Shown one piece after another: positions 26,739 to 37,315 of a stretch of 42,848 bases of DNA. Position 1 is the stretch's first letter; the number at the start of each line of letters is the position of its first letter. A model generated the notes under the pieces. The model saw only the letters and a list, made by a program, of their open reading frames with translations, made no database searches and was not told the origin of the DNA. A program made the translations under genes and the position numbers. Source of the stretch: Polynucleobacter sp. (GTDB lineage: Bacteria > Pseudomonadota > Gammaproteobacteria > Burkholderiales > Burkholderiaceae); the NCBI GenBank assembly GCA_016462905.1, contig JAEMSI010000006.1, forward strand, positions 1 through 42,848, written 5' to 3'.

Positions 26739-29700
26739 CTAAGCTTGCTTTATTTTGTTCTGATGATGATCGGCACCTAAATATAAATACATGGCCGGCA
26801 CAACAAACAAAGTAAATAGAGTGCCAATAGCTAGGCCAGTAAAAATTACAATTCCCATCGACTGACGCCCGGCGGCTCCAGCGCCTGAAGCGATCACTAA
26901 CGGTATCACGCCTAAAACCATCGCAGCTGTAGTCATTAAGATCGGTCTTAATCGAACACTACTAGCTTCTACGATGGCATCTAATTTGCTCCGACCCGCC
27001 TCTTGTAATTCATTGGCAAACTCAACCATCAAAATACCGTGTTTACTAATTAATCCCATTAGAGTAACCAAGCCAACCTGGGTATAAACATTTAGGGTGG
27101 TAAACCCAAGGTTGATAAAAATTAAAGCGCCAAATAAAGCTAAAGGCACCGATACTAAAATGACTACTGGATCCCTGAAACTTTCAAACTGAGCTGCTAG
27201 TACTAAAAAGACAATCACAATTGCAAAAATCATCGTAGCTAAAAAACCGCCTGATTCATTCATAAATTGACGCGAAGGTCCGGCATAGTCAATCGAGTAT
27301 CCCGATGGCGCTGCTTCTTTGACGGATTCGGCCAAAAAGCTTAAAACTTTGTCCTGAGAAACAAAAGGGGTGCTAACACCAATAATCGTTGCCGAATTCA
27401 ATTGTTGAAAACGATTAATTGCTTGAGGAACTACCTTATTTTGAATCGATGCAAAAGTACGCGCCTGAACCATTGCGCCACTCGGTGTGCGAATATAGTA
27501 ATCTAAAATTTGATCGCTATTTAAACGATCCACTTGTTTGGTTTGCGGAATCACCCGATAGGATCTTCCAGCAACTGAAAAATAATTTACATATCCACCA
27601 CCCAAAGCAGCCGAGAGGGCTTGTCCAACGTCTTTTTGTGTCATTCCCAAAGCCGCTACTTTTTCTCGATCAATTACCAATACTCCCTGCGGTTTGTCGA
27701 TCTTTAAATCCGAATCGACAAAAAAGAACATGCCGCTGCGCCGTGCTTTATCAATTACATATTGGGAGACTTCATTCAGATTGGCATATGGTTCGGTTGT
27801 ATTAATTACAAACTGCACCGGTAAGCCTTGTGAACCAGGCAAGGCAGGGAATTGAAAGGCTGCAATTCGTGCCCCTGCAATCGTATTCCATTGATTTTGC
27901 ATATCCTGCTGAAACTCAGTAGCGCTACGTTTGCGATTAGCCCAATCTTTCATAATGACGCCGCCAAAGCTCGATATTGGGCTCGTAATTTGAAACATCT
28001 GTAGATACTCGGGCTGCGTGCTGGCAATTTTAAAAACTTGCTCAGCGTAAGTATTCATTTGCTCCACAGTTGCATTGGGCGGGCCTGATGCATTCATTAA
28101 AACAATGCCTTGATCCTCGCTTGGCGCCAATTCGGAGCGTGCAGTTGCGTATAAATACACCACACCCAATAGCAACAAAGCGGCCATCACCATAATTACC
28201 TGCGAAGTGCTGAGCAAATCCTTTAAAGTGCTTTGATACGCATGGCGCACTCGATCAAAGATCGCATCAATTTTTTTAACAAATGGAGAAATTTCTTCTT
28301 CTTCGGTAAACATTTTGGAGCACATCATGGGCGATAGCGTGAGTGCAATCACGCCTGATACTGCTACCGCCCCCGCTAAAGTGAAAGCAAATTCTGTAAA
28401 CAAGGCCCCCGTTAAGCCACCCTGAAAGCCAATTGGGATATAGACAGCAATTAACACCACCGTCATTGCCAAAATCGGATTACCTAATTCGCGGGCAGCA
28501 ATTAATGAGGACTCTAAAGGCGACTTGCCCTCTTTCATGTGTCGGTCGACATTCTCGACCACAATAATGGCATCGTCCACCACTAAACCAATTGCTAGCA
28601 CCAAAGCTAATAAGGTCAATAAATTAATTGAATATCCCAGCACCTGCATCATAAAAAAAGTGCCAATTAAGGACAGTGGCATGGCTAATACCGGCACAAT
28701 CACTGCGCGGTAACTTCCTAAAAATAAATAAATAACAATCGTGACAATGACTAAGGCTTCGAGTAAAGTTTTAATCACTTCTTCAATCGATGTATTAATA
28801 AAATCCGTTGAATCAAAAACAATTTTTCCTGTAAGGCCGGTTGGTAACTGCTTTTGAATCTCAGGAAAACCAATCCGCAATCGCTTTGCAACGTCTAGTA
28901 AATTCGCTTCTGGGGCTACTTTAATTCCGATAAAAACAGATTGCTTGCCATTAAAGGCGACGTTATTGTTGTAATCTTCCGAGCCCAGCGAAACAGTGGC
29001 TACTTGATCTAAATAAACAATATCTGCGCCATTTTTTTTAATCACCAATTTTCGAAATTCATCTAGAGTATGCAAATCGGTTCCCGCAACCAAATCGACC
29101 GAAACCATTTGTCCTTTGGTGCTACCAACTGCCGATAAGTAATTATTGGCGGCTAACGCGTTATAAATATCATCTGCAGCCACCCCTAAACCTGCCATTC
29201 GATCACTATCAAGCCAAGCACGTAGTGCAAATTTACGGCCCCCTAAAATTTCAGCGTTCTGCACTCCGTCAACCGAATCCAATTTAGGTTTTACAACCCT
29301 TAATAGATAATCCGTAATACTGTTATTGGGAATTTCATCGCTATAAAAACCCATATACATTGCTGCGGTGGTTTGCCCTACTTGTACTGTTAGAACAGGC
29401 TGTTGCGCCTGAGGCGGTAATTGATTACGTACCGCACTAATTTGTGTATTAATTTGGGTTAATGCTTTATTCGAATCGTAATTTAACTTTAGAGTAACTG
29501 TAATAGTGGATAAGCCATTGATGCTGGAAGACGATAAATAATCAATTCCTTGGGCTTGTGCAATCGTTGCCTCTAAAGGCTGTGTAATAAATCCTGCTAC
29601 GGTATCTGGATCAGCGCCAAAATAAGCAGTGGTAATAGTAACCACTGCATTTTGAGTTTGAGGATACTGATTGACTGGGAGACTAATAACTGCTTTCGCC

Positions 29701-29795
29701 CCCAAAATTAGGATCAGAAGACTAACTACCAAAGAGAGGACTGGTCGCCGAATAAATAGATCGGTCCAGCCATGACTGTGTTGATCTAGACTCAT
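26739..29795 (-). CDS. RND efflux pump inner-membrane permease (HAE1 type)
   Basis: The proton-driven transporter of a tripartite multidrug pump, 1018 residues. It has 12 membrane helices in two repeats with two large periplasmic loops. The first helix follows IRRPVLSLVVSLLILILGA, and the proton-relay motif LVVDDAIIVVENVDRH lies in helix 4 near 406. SQSGIDYLSSSS-like porter sequence follows GADPDTVAGFI. The second half repeats the fold (FEFANELQEAGRSKLDAI region). The motif pattern is that of drug/hydrophobe pumps (AcrB/MexB/MdtB) and not of heavy-metal pumps. The start overlaps the adaptor stop by 4 bases. Confidence 0.93.
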   Translation of the reverse strand: MSLDQHSHGWTDLFIRRPVLSLVVSLLILILGAKAVISLPVNQYPQTQNAVVTITTAYFGADPDTVAGFITQPLEATIAQAQGIDYLSSSSINGLSTITVTLKLNYDSNKALTQINTQISAVRNQLPPQAQQPVLTVQVGQTTAAMYMGFYSDEIPNNSITDYLLRVVKPKLDSVDGVQNAEILGGRKFALRAWLDSDRMAGLGVAADDIYNALAANNYLSAVGSTKGQMVSVDLVAGTDLHTLDEFRKLVIKKNGADIVYLDQVATVSLGSEDYNNNVAFNGKQSVFIGIKVAPEANLLDVAKRLRIGFPEIQKQLPTGLTGKIVFDSTDFINTSIEEVIKTLLEALVIVTIVIYLFLGSYRAVIVPVLAMPLSLIGTFFMMQVLGYSINLLTLLALVLAIGLVVDDAIIVVENVDRHMKEGKSPLESSLIAARELGNPILAMTVVLIAVYIPIGFQGGLTGALFTEFAFTLAGAVAVSGVIALTLSPMMCSKMFTEEEEISPFVKKIDAIFDRVRHAYQSTLKDLLSTSQVIMVMAALLLLGVVYLYATARSELAPSEDQGIVLMNASGPPNATVEQMNTYAEQVFKIASTQPEYLQMFQITSPISSFGGVIMKDWANRKRSATEFQQDMQNQWNTIAGARIAAFQFPALPGSQGLPVQFVINTTEPYANLNEVSQYVIDKARRSGMFFFVDSDLKIDKPQGVLVIDREKVAALGMTQKDVGQALSAALGGGYVNYFSVAGRSYRVIPQTKQVDRLNSDQILDYYIRTPSGAMVQARTFASIQNKVVPQAINRFQQLNSATIIGVSTPFVSQDKVLSFLAESVKEAAPSGYSIDYAGPSRQFMNESGGFLATMIFAIVIVFLVLAAQFESFRDPVVILVSVPLALFGALIFINLGFTTLNVYTQVGLVTLMGLISKHGILMVEFANELQEAGRSKLDAIVEASSVRLRPILMTTAAMVLGVIPLVIASGAGAAGRQSMGIVIFTGLAIGTLFTLFVVPAMYLYLGADHHQNKIKQA

Positions 29796-31045
29796 TGCTC
29801 TTGTGGTTTTGGATTTGGGGAATTAGCAGGTAGAACAGTATTATTAATAATTAATGGTGTGCCATTTTTTAATTTGAGTTGGCCGCTCGTCACCACTACT
29901 GCTCCAGGCTCCAAGCCTTTCACAATCGAAACTTGATCTCCGCGTGTAGGTCCTAAGGTAACAAACACCTGCTGAGCCTCAACAATCGGCTGACCCTGTT
30001 TATCGAGCTTATCGGTTTGCTTAGTAATGAAAACAGTGGTCCCGTATGGGTTATATGTCACTGCAGTTTGAGGCAAAGTGAGGAGCGAAACCTTTTCGCC
30101 TAAGTTAATATCCACATTAGCAAACATACCGGGCAACAATTTTTTATCGGGGTTGCTAATCAATGCTTCAACTTGGATGTTTCGCGTATTCAGTTCAATT
30201 TTGGGGCTAATCGCAGTAATTTTCCCCATGAATGGGCTATTTTTAAATGCATCGGTTCTGAGTTCAATGACCTGACCCAATTCGAGCGTACTAACTGAGC
30301 TTTGGGGCAAAGTAAAGTCGACATAAATAGGGTCAATCGTTTGCAAGGTCAATAATTTGTCGCCGGAATTAACGTATTGCCCAGGATTAATCGTAACAAT
30401 ACCAACACGCCCACTAAACGGGGCCTTTAAATTTTTCTTCGCAATTAGAGCGATTTGCTGCTCCACCTGAGCTTGCTTAGACTTCATATCCGCACTACTC
30501 GTATCAAACACATTTTTACTGATCGCCTGAATGGCTAGCTGAGCACGATCGCGCTCGTTAATCACCTTAGCCAAATCAGCTAAAGCCTTCAATGAGGCTA
30601 ATTGAGCTGTCTCAGTTGCATCATTTAGCTTGATTAATAAATCGCCCTCATGCACATCAATGCCTGACTTAACTAATACCTTTAGAACTAAGCCGGCAAC
30701 CTCAGTACTTAAATCAACCCCACGGAATGCGCGCACATTACCAACGCTGTTCATTTTGGGTTGCCATTCTTCTTTAGCAACTACCATGGTACTAACTGTG
30801 GCTGGTGGCAATCCTGCATTGCCAACAAAGTAATTAAATAAAGCGATTTTTAATTGGTTGAAGCCAACAATCAAAAAGAAAAGGATAAACACACCGATCA
30901 ACATGATGGTCATGCGACGCCGTAGCGGAGTCATTGCCATCAACTTGGCATATAGTTTGGTTCGACGAAAACGTTGCATCGGACGTAATTTTTGTCCGAA
31001 CCACCAAAATGGTTTCCAAATGAGCTCTAGCGTTTTCTTAATCAT
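29792..31045 (-). CDS. RND efflux periplasmic adaptor (membrane fusion protein)
   Basis: The adaptor linking permease and outer-membrane channel. From ATG 31045 it has 417 residues: an unusually long basic cytoplasmic tail of about 45, a membrane anchor (RRMTIMLIGVFILFFLIVGF), then PPATVSTMVVAKEEWQP. The lipoyl/hairpin module follows (VDLSTEVAGLVLKVLVKSG, then LKAPFSGRVGIVTINPGQYV), then beta-barrel and proximal domains. Close homologues I recall begin just before the anchor, so the true start may be ATG 30940 or 30934; no candidate has a good ribosome site. A GTG at 31117 is also in frame. It lies between the outer-membrane and permease genes. Confidence 0.88.
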   Translation of the reverse strand: MIKKTLELIWKPFWWFGQKLRPMQRFRRTKLYAKLMAMTPLRRRMTIMLIGVFILFFLIVGFNQLKIALFNYFVGNAGLPPATVSTMVVAKEEWQPKMNSVGNVRAFRGVDLSTEVAGLVLKVLVKSGIDVHEGDLLIKLNDATETAQLASLKALADLAKVINERDRAQLAIQAISKNVFDTSSADMKSKQAQVEQQIALIAKKNLKAPFSGRVGIVTINPGQYVNSGDKLLTLQTIDPIYVDFTLPQSSVSTLELGQVIELRTDAFKNSPFMGKITAISPKIELNTRNIQVEALISNPDKKLLPGMFANVDINLGEKVSLLTLPQTAVTYNPYGTTVFITKQTDKLDKQGQPIVEAQQVFVTLGPTRGDQVSIVKGLEPGAVVVTSGQLKLKNGTPLIINNTVLPANSPNPKPQEQ

Positions 31046-31082
31046 GAATTTACTTGTGGGCAGTGGTATTTTTATATTGAAT

Positions 31083-32681
31083 CTATTGTTTCGATGCTTC
31101 TTGATTAACGGCACCACTTACTGCTGTATTTTGTTTGCCATCTTCAGTCTTAACTTGTACCTGACTAGAAGAATAAGCTGGGCCGTTGCGATTCCACCAA
31201 CCACCCCCTAAGGCAACAAATAAAGCGGCTGTATTTGAAAAACGGTTTGCCTGAGCTTGTATGAGAGCGAATTTATTTTTCTGATATTGATTTTGTGCCA
31301 CCAAAACGTCTAAATAGCTACTAGTGCCTAATTGATATTGCTGCTCAACAATTTTCCAATAGGCATGGGAATTTCGCTCTGCTACAGAGGCGGCTTGCAA
31401 AGCCTGAGCATCTAGATCCAACGCCTGTAGAGCATTAGCAACCTCCTGAAATGCAGTTAAAACAGTCGACTGATACTGAAAAACAGCAGATTCATATTGA
31501 GCAATCGCGCCGCGCCGCTGGGCTAACAATGCTCCACCTTGAAAAATCGGTTGGAGCAAACCGCCGCCAATCGACCATACGGCAGAATTGGCGCTAAATA
31601 ATGCACCGGTAGTTAAGGCTTGCGAACCAATCGAGCTCGTAAGCGTGATTTGGGGTAATAAATTCGCCGTTGCCACACCCACTAGCGCATTGGTTGATTT
31701 CATATAAGCTTCTGCCGCACGAATGTCAGGTCTTTGCCTTACCAATTCAGAAGGAATCGACAGGGGGATATTTTCTGGTAACTTTAATTTTGAAAGATCA
31801 AACTTGGCGATCGCCGAATCCCCTGGAAAATCGCCAACGTATACCGCTAGTTGATTACGCGTAAAAGCTAAGCTTTTTTCGATATTCAATAAATCCAATT
31901 TTGATGAGGCCGCCAATGCGCGCTGGGACGATAAGGCCACTCGCGAAGCGGTACCAATTTCGAGTTGCTTTTCAATCACATCGGCCAAATTCTTCTGCGC
32001 TAAGAAAATTTCATTATTTGACTCATACTGTGCCCGGGTAGCGGCCTCTTTAATGGCAGTTGTCACTACATTGGCAGTCAAACTTAAATAGGTTCCCTCT
32101 AAAATAAATTGCTGAATTTCGGCTTTAGCGACAGCGCTCTCAACCGCTCTACGATTACGGCCAAAAAAATCAAGGGTGTAGCTTAAGTTGACCGAGGTGT
32201 TGTAGACGTTATAAATACTGGGTCCAGGAGAGCTAATTCCGTCGGTTGCCAAACCATAACTCGAGGAATTAATTTGTTGTCGATTGGCAAATGCATTACC
32301 GCTAATCGATGGCAACAGTAAACTCCCAAATTGAGCATTCGCATTTTCTAAGGCGACTCTCAGGGTTGCATCAGCAGCGCCTAAATTTGGATTTCGTTTT
32401 ATTGCCCGCGTAATCATCTCATTTAATTCAGGCGAATGATAAAGAGTCCACCATTCAGCAGGTATATCAACACCAATCACAATATTTTGTTCAGCACCGC
32501 CAATCGTCGGTGCAGTGCTTAATTTTTCGGCAACGGGCGTTTCTGTAAAACTCGTCACTTTGGGTGGATCGGGTTTTTTAAAATCAGGGCCAAGGGCACA
32601 GCCCGCCAAGCTCAATATGAAGCCAATTAAAAGATTGAGTTTTTTAAACTTCAGCTGATTTTGCAAAACAAAATTCATCAT
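31083..32681 (-). CDS. RND outer-membrane factor lipoprotein (OprM/NodT family)
   Basis: A 532-residue outer-membrane channel. The lipobox is LAGC with Cys28, followed by [12 protein letters not shown], typical of OprM/NodT proteins. Two OEP repeats are visible ([16 protein letters not shown] onward; [20 protein letters not shown] in the second half). The C-terminal 35 residues (after FVALGGGWW) are a polar tail. Its ATG overlaps the glmS stop (ATGA), so translation is coupled to glmS, an uncommon partner. Confidence 0.92.
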   Translation of the reverse strand: MMNFVLQNQLKFKKLNLLIGFILSLAGCALGPDFKKPDPPKVTSFTETPVAEKLSTAPTIGGAEQNIVIGVDIPAEWWTLYHSPELNEMITRAIKRNPNLGAADATLRVALENANAQFGSLLLPSISGNAFANRQQINSSSYGLATDGISSPGPSIYNVYNTSVNLSYTLDFFGRNRRAVESAVAKAEIQQFILEGTYLSLTANVVTTAIKEAATRAQYESNNEIFLAQKNLADVIEKQLEIGTASRVALSSQRALAASSKLDLLNIEKSLAFTRNQLAVYVGDFPGDSAIAKFDLSKLKLPENIPLSIPSELVRQRPDIRAAEAYMKSTNALVGVATANLLPQITLTSSIGSQALTTGALFSANSAVWSIGGGLLQPIFQGGALLAQRRGAIAQYESAVFQYQSTVLTAFQEVANALQALDLDAQALQAASVAERNSHAYWKIVEQQYQLGTSSYLDVLVAQNQYQKNKFALIQAQANRFSNTAALFVALGGGWWNRNGPAYSSSQVQVKTEDGKQNTAVSGAVNQEASKQ

Positions 32682-34510
32682 TCCACAGTAACACTTTTAG
32701 CAAGATTGCGTGGCTTGTCGACATCAGAACCTCGTGCGCATGCGGTGTGATAAGCCAATAATTGCAATGGAACGACATGTAGGATGGGTGATAGATCGCC
32801 ATAATGCTCTGGTAGACGAATCAACTGCAAATCGTTGGTATTTTTAATATCGGTATCTTGGTCTGCAAATACATACAACTTACCACCACGAGCTTTAACT
32901 TCTTGTAGATTCGATTTTAATTTTTCTAATAGCAGATCATTTGGAGCCACTGTCACGACAGGCATTTTTTCGGTTACCAAGGCCAGTGGTCCATGCTTCA
33001 ACTCACCAGCCGGATACGCCTCAGCGTGAATATATGAAATTTCTTTTAGTTTTAATGCGCCCTCTAATGCAATCGGATAATGCATGCCACGCCCCAAAAA
33101 TAGAGCATTTTCAAAACCAGAAAAAATTTGGCTCCAAGCAATAATTTGTGGTTCTAGAGCTAAGACCGCCTGAATTGCTTTAGGTAAATGGCGTAGATTT
33201 TTTAAAATTACTTTTTCTTGCTCTTGATTTAATCTGCCATTACGTTTTGCAATCGAACTTGCCAGCAAATATAGGGCTAGTAGTTGCGTTGTAAATGCTT
33301 TGGTTGAAGCCACGCCGATCTCAGTACCTGCCTTAGTTAAAAAATGCCATGATGTTTCTCGAACCATAGCACTGCTCGCTACATTACAAATCGCCAAACT
33401 AAGAGGATGGCCAATTGCTTGTGCATGTCTTAATGCGGCCAAAGTATCTGCGGTTTCACCTGACTGAGAAACCACCACCACCAAAGTCTTGGCTCGGGGA
33501 ATCGATTGACGATAACGGTACTCGCTAGCAACTTCCACTTGGGTTGGTATTTGAGCAATTCCTTCCAGCCAATACTTTGCTACACAAGCCGAGTAATAAC
33601 TGGTACCGCAAGCCAGAATTAAAACTTGGTCAAAACTAGTCCATTGATTCGGGTCAGCATGAAATAAAGCGGGGCCTAATTCATCTAGATTGGCAAGAGT
33701 ATCTGCAATAGCGCGGGGTTGTTCAAAAATTTCTTTTTGCATGAAATGCTGATATGGGCCTAATTCAACCGCTGACGCCTGTGCTGGCATTGGCTTGATA
33801 GGCCTTTCAACCTGCTTGCCCTGCTGATCCCAAATTTGTACTTGATCGTATTGCAGGCTAGCTAAGTCGCCCTCTTCTAGATAAACCATCGATTGCGCTT
33901 TCCCAGCCAAAGCTAGCGCATCGGAGGCTAAAAAATTCTCATTTTCTCCAAAAGCCAAAATTAAAGGGGAGCCAACCCGAGCCGCAATTAAAGTGTCTGG
34001 CTTATCTTGAGCCATCACCGCAATGGCATAAGCGCCCACTAAGCGCTGGGTCGCCAATTGAACTGCCATCAATAAATTACGTGGTTCTGATTTTGTATAA
34101 AGTTGATGCACTAGATGTGCAATGACCTCTGTATCAGTTTCAGACTCAAAGCGATAACCTGCAGCAATCAATTCAGAACGAAGGGCTTCAAAATTTTCAA
34201 TAATGCCGTTATGCACCACGGCAATTAACTGATTCGAAATATGAGGGTGAGCATTATGGGTATCAGGCTTTCCATGGGTTGCCCAACGGGTGTGTGAAAT
34301 ACCGATATTGCCCTTAAATTCCTTAGCCTGCTCAAGCAAATCAGCTACCCGTGCCGTGGTTCTAGCGCGCTCAATCGGATGGGTGCTTGAATCCACATTC
34401 ATGACAGCAAATCCACACGAATCATAGCCACGATATTCAAGTCGACGCAAACCCTCAACTAGAGTATCTACAATATTTCGGGTTGAGACTGCACCAACGA
34501 TTCCACACAT
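32678..34510 (-). CDS. glmS: glutamine--fructose-6-phosphate aminotransferase
   Basis: GlmS makes glucosamine-6-phosphate, the entry to UDP-GlcNAc, peptidoglycan and LPS. The 610-residue protein starts MCGIVGAV, so Cys2 becomes the N-terminal nucleophile of the glutaminase domain (to about 240). Two SIS sugar-isomerase domains follow ([32 protein letters not shown]) and the end is AKSVTVE as in the family. It is 4 bases downstream of glmU. No glmS ribozyme-like or GlmZ-target leader is apparent in that tiny gap. Confidence 0.97.
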   Translation of the reverse strand: MCGIVGAVSTRNIVDTLVEGLRRLEYRGYDSCGFAVMNVDSSTHPIERARTTARVADLLEQAKEFKGNIGISHTRWATHGKPDTHNAHPHISNQLIAVVHNGIIENFEALRSELIAAGYRFESETDTEVIAHLVHQLYTKSEPRNLLMAVQLATQRLVGAYAIAVMAQDKPDTLIAARVGSPLILAFGENENFLASDALALAGKAQSMVYLEEGDLASLQYDQVQIWDQQGKQVERPIKPMPAQASAVELGPYQHFMQKEIFEQPRAIADTLANLDELGPALFHADPNQWTSFDQVLILACGTSYYSACVAKYWLEGIAQIPTQVEVASEYRYRQSIPRAKTLVVVVSQSGETADTLAALRHAQAIGHPLSLAICNVASSAMVRETSWHFLTKAGTEIGVASTKAFTTQLLALYLLASSIAKRNGRLNQEQEKVILKNLRHLPKAIQAVLALEPQIIAWSQIFSGFENALFLGRGMHYPIALEGALKLKEISYIHAEAYPAGELKHGPLALVTEKMPVVTVAPNDLLLEKLKSNLQEVKARGGKLYVFADQDTDIKNTNDLQLIRLPEHYGDLSPILHVVPLQLLAYHTACARGSDVDKPRNLAKSVTVE

Positions 34511-34514
34511 TGCT

Positions 34515-35996
34515 TTAGGCTTTCCTCTTGCGCGGTGCAGTCAATTTTTGCGCGCTTATTTTTTTAGAGACCACTTTTTCCCGAATGGATTTTTTGGGCT
34601 GTGGCTTTTTCCAAGGGATGGAATTTTGTTTAACGCGCGAGATAGTTAATTGATTGGGTGGCGCATCTTTGGTCAGAGTCGTTCCTGCCCCCAAAATAGC
34701 ACCGCGCCCAACCTTAACGGGCGCCACCAATTGGGTGTCAGAACCAATAAAAACATCGTCCTCAATTACGGTCCGATGTTTATTGACTCCATCGTAATTA
34801 CAGGTAATGGTGCCGGCACCAATATTGACTCGACTTCCTACTGTTGAATCGCCCACATAAGAAAGGTGATTTGCTTTGCTGTGTGCCGCAATCGTACTGT
34901 TTTTTACTTCCACAAAATTACCAATATGAACTTCTTTTGCTAAAACTGTTCCTGGCCGTAAGCGAGCATAGGGTCCAATGCGACATTCATCGCCCACTTG
35001 CGCTTGATCGATATAGCTAAAAGCATCAATTTTTGCTCCAGTGCCAATGCTGGAATTGCGGACGACGCAATAGGGGCCAATCGATACCCCTTGCCCCAAG
35101 GAAACACACCCCTCGAAAATACAGCCCACATCAATGTATACGTCTTTGGCACACTGCAAAGTGCCACGAATATCGATTCGACTGGGGTCGGCTAAAGCCA
35201 CACCATCTTGCATTAACTGGTTTGCCAAAACAAACTGAAGCGTGCCTTCAAGCTCAGCTAATTGGTCGCGGCTGTTCACTCCTATAACTTCGTATTCTTC
35301 TTGAGCCTGAGCTGAGCGAATCGGGAGATTGGCTTTTACCGCCATCGAAACGACATCAGTTAAATAATATTCACCCTGCGCATTTTTTGTTTTCAGTGCT
35401 TTTAACCACGCTTTGAGAGACGGTGTCGGCAAAACCATAATCCCCGTATTAATTTCTTGAATTGCTTTCACTGTTGAGTCGGCGTCTTTTTCTTCAACGA
35501 TTGCTTGAATCGACTCATCCTGATTTCGAACAATTCGCCCATAACCCGTTGGGTCATCTAAATCTTGCGTTAATAAAGTAAGGGCGCAATTCCCATTCCG
35601 ATCGGGGTCAGCAAGGCGAATTAAATTAGCCAGAGTGCTCGAGCTGGTTAAGGGCACATCACCATATAAAACTAAAGTGGCTTGTTTTGGATTTAATTTA
35701 GGCAAGGCCTGTAAAAGTGCATGCCCAGTTCCCTTTTGTTCTGCCTGTAAAACAGTTGAAACGGTTTTAAATTGAGGATTAACTTGTTCTAAGCCATGTA
35801 AAAACTGCTTCACTTGTTCGGCGCCATGGCCAAGCACCACAATCGGGTTAATTGAGCCACTACGCTTGCTCGACAAACTAAATACTGTCTCTAAAACATA
35901 TTGCAACAAAGGCTTACCTGCCAGCGTTTGCAGCACCTTTGGCAAAGCAGACCGCATTCGTTTGCCCTGCCCAGCAGCCAAAATGACAATATTCAT
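34515..35996 (-). CDS. glmU: bifunctional UDP-GlcNAc pyrophosphorylase / GlcN-1-P acetyltransferase
   Basis: GlmU makes GlcN-1-P into GlcNAc-1-P and then UDP-GlcNAc. The N-terminal uridyltransferase has [17 protein letters not shown] (6-22), and the C-terminal half is a left-handed beta-helix of hexapeptide repeats with the acetyl-CoA site ([28 protein letters not shown]). The family is about 456 residues; this one has 493, with a lysine- and arginine-rich tail after [11 protein letters not shown]. The tail is non-catalytic and could be real or just variable. glmU-glmS order suggests one operon. Confidence 0.96.
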   Translation of the reverse strand: MNIVILAAGQGKRMRSALPKVLQTLAGKPLLQYVLETVFSLSSKRSGSINPIVVLGHGAEQVKQFLHGLEQVNPQFKTVSTVLQAEQKGTGHALLQALPKLNPKQATLVLYGDVPLTSSSTLANLIRLADPDRNGNCALTLLTQDLDDPTGYGRIVRNQDESIQAIVEEKDADSTVKAIQEINTGIMVLPTPSLKAWLKALKTKNAQGEYYLTDVVSMAVKANLPIRSAQAQEEYEVIGVNSRDQLAELEGTLQFVLANQLMQDGVALADPSRIDIRGTLQCAKDVYIDVGCIFEGCVSLGQGVSIGPYCVVRNSSIGTGAKIDAFSYIDQAQVGDECRIGPYARLRPGTVLAKEVHIGNFVEVKNSTIAAHSKANHLSYVGDSTVGSRVNIGAGTITCNYDGVNKHRTVIEDDVFIGSDTQLVAPVKVGRGAILGAGTTLTKDAPPNQLTISRVKQNSIPWKKPQPKKSIREKVVSKKISAQKLTAPRKRKA

Positions 35997-36028
35997 TATT
36001 AATCAGTATAGGGGGATAAAGCCCTATT

Positions 36029-36898
36029 TTAGATGAGCTCTTTAAAGACGAGTGATACCGTGGTTTCATGGCTTTTTAAGGCACTCGGCAGATCTTCGGT
36101 TTCCTCTGAAATGGCTAAATTCTCGAAATCAAAGGCTTGATGATCAAGTAGATGGGATGGGACAATATGATGCATAGCGCGAAACAGATTTTCAACGCGT
36201 CCTGGGAATTTCTTTTCCCAATCACGCAATAATTCTTTCATTGCGCCCCGCTGAAGATTGGGCTGGCTGCCACATAAGTCGCATGGAATGATCGGAAACT
36301 GTTCGATTTGTGCATATCGCTCGATTAATTTTTCTGGCACATACGCTAAAGGGCGAATCACAATATGCCTGCCATCGTCTGAGCGCAATTTAGCCGGCAT
36401 ACCTTTTAGCTTTCCTCCATAAAAGATATTTAATAACAAGGTTTCCAAAATATCATCGCGGTGATGACCTAATGCAATTTTAGTTGCGCCTAGTTCATCG
36501 GCGACACGATATAAAATTCCACGACGCAAGCGCGAACACAAACCACAAGTAGTTTTTCCTTCGGGGATCACGCGCTTCACAATACTATAGGTATCTTGTT
36601 TTTCAATGTGAAATGGCACGCCTAGTTTAGTTAGATAATTAGGCAAAATGGCTTCTGGAAAATTAGGTTGTCTTTGATCTAAATTCACCACAATGATTTC
36701 AAATTGAATCGGGGCGCGTTCACGCAATTTCATCAAAATATCCAGCATGGTGTAACTGTCTTTGCCGCCCGACAAACACACCATTACCTTATCACCGTCC
36801 GCAATCATCCCGAAGTCAGCAATTGCCTGCCCCACTAAACGGCATAATTTTTTGTCTAACTTATTTTCTTCAAAAGAAGATTTTCTAGGATCGATCAT
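36029..36898 (-). CDS. ttcA: tRNA 2-thiocytidine(32) synthetase
   Basis: TtcA thiolates cytidine 32 of certain tRNAs using a 4Fe-4S cluster and ATP. The 289-residue protein has the PP-loop SGGKDS at 43-48 and both cysteine pairs: CGLC (in [12 protein letters not shown]) and CDLC (in [11 protein letters not shown]). Length and motifs are standard. It lies between folB and glmU in the long minus run, 20 bases after folB. Confidence 0.95.
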   Translation of the reverse strand: MIDPRKSSFEENKLDKKLCRLVGQAIADFGMIADGDKVMVCLSGGKDSYTMLDILMKLRERAPIQFEIIVVNLDQRQPNFPEAILPNYLTKLGVPFHIEKQDTYSIVKRVIPEGKTTCGLCSRLRRGILYRVADELGATKIALGHHRDDILETLLLNIFYGGKLKGMPAKLRSDDGRHIVIRPLAYVPEKLIERYAQIEQFPIIPCDLCGSQPNLQRGAMKELLRDWEKKFPGRVENLFRAMHHIVPSHLLDHQAFDFENLAISEETEDLPSALKSHETTVSLVFKELI

Positions 36899-36918
36899 GT
36901 TGACTCATCATGTTGTCA

Positions 36919-37311
36919 CTATTCCTTGATGCGAAATATTTCAACTCCAACCGATTCGCAATCCGGATAAACATCGGGCTTTTCTGTGCTCACTCTTGCA
37001 GCAAAAACCTGGGGGTGTTCAAGCACAACTCCCATGATTTCATCGCACAAGGTTTCTTGCAAATGGATATGACCTTGTTTGACACGATTTTGAATCGTGC
37101 TGCGAATGTAGTCATAATCCAAAACCTCTTCAAGCCGATCTTCCTTGGGGGTACTTAGCTCTAAGGGAACGTATAAATCGACGTTAAAAATAACGCGTTG
37201 CTCAGCCCTTTTTTCAAAATCATGCACGCCAATATTGATATTGATTTCATAATTTCGCAAAAAAACTTTTCTGCAATTTATCAGGCTGGGATGAGATAGG
37301 AGTGAGTACAT
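36919..37311 (-). CDS. folB: dihydroneopterin aldolase
   Basis: FolB cleaves dihydroneopterin to 6-hydroxymethyl-dihydropterin in folate synthesis. The 130-residue protein fits the family: IGVHDFEKRAEQRVIFNVDL with the conserved glutamate in the first part, DYDYIRSTIQ, then HLQETLCDEIMG with its catalytic lysine position replaced as usual in the long N-terminal-extended forms. The first 15-20 residues are a variable extension before FLRNYEININIG. It follows a pteridine-reductase-like SDR by 4 bases, supporting a pterin role for both. Confidence 0.9.
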   Translation of the reverse strand: MYSLLSHPSLINCRKVFLRNYEININIGVHDFEKRAEQRVIFNVDLYVPLELSTPKEDRLEEVLDYDYIRSTIQNRVKQGHIHLQETLCDEIMGVVLEHPQVFAARVSTEKPDVYPDCESVGVEIFRIKE

Positions 37312-37315
37312 TAAT

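Noticed and set aside
35033..35287. Overlapping plus-strand frames opposite glmU
   Set aside because: Antisense shadows of the hexapeptide-repeat coding sequence with no domain and no ribosome site.
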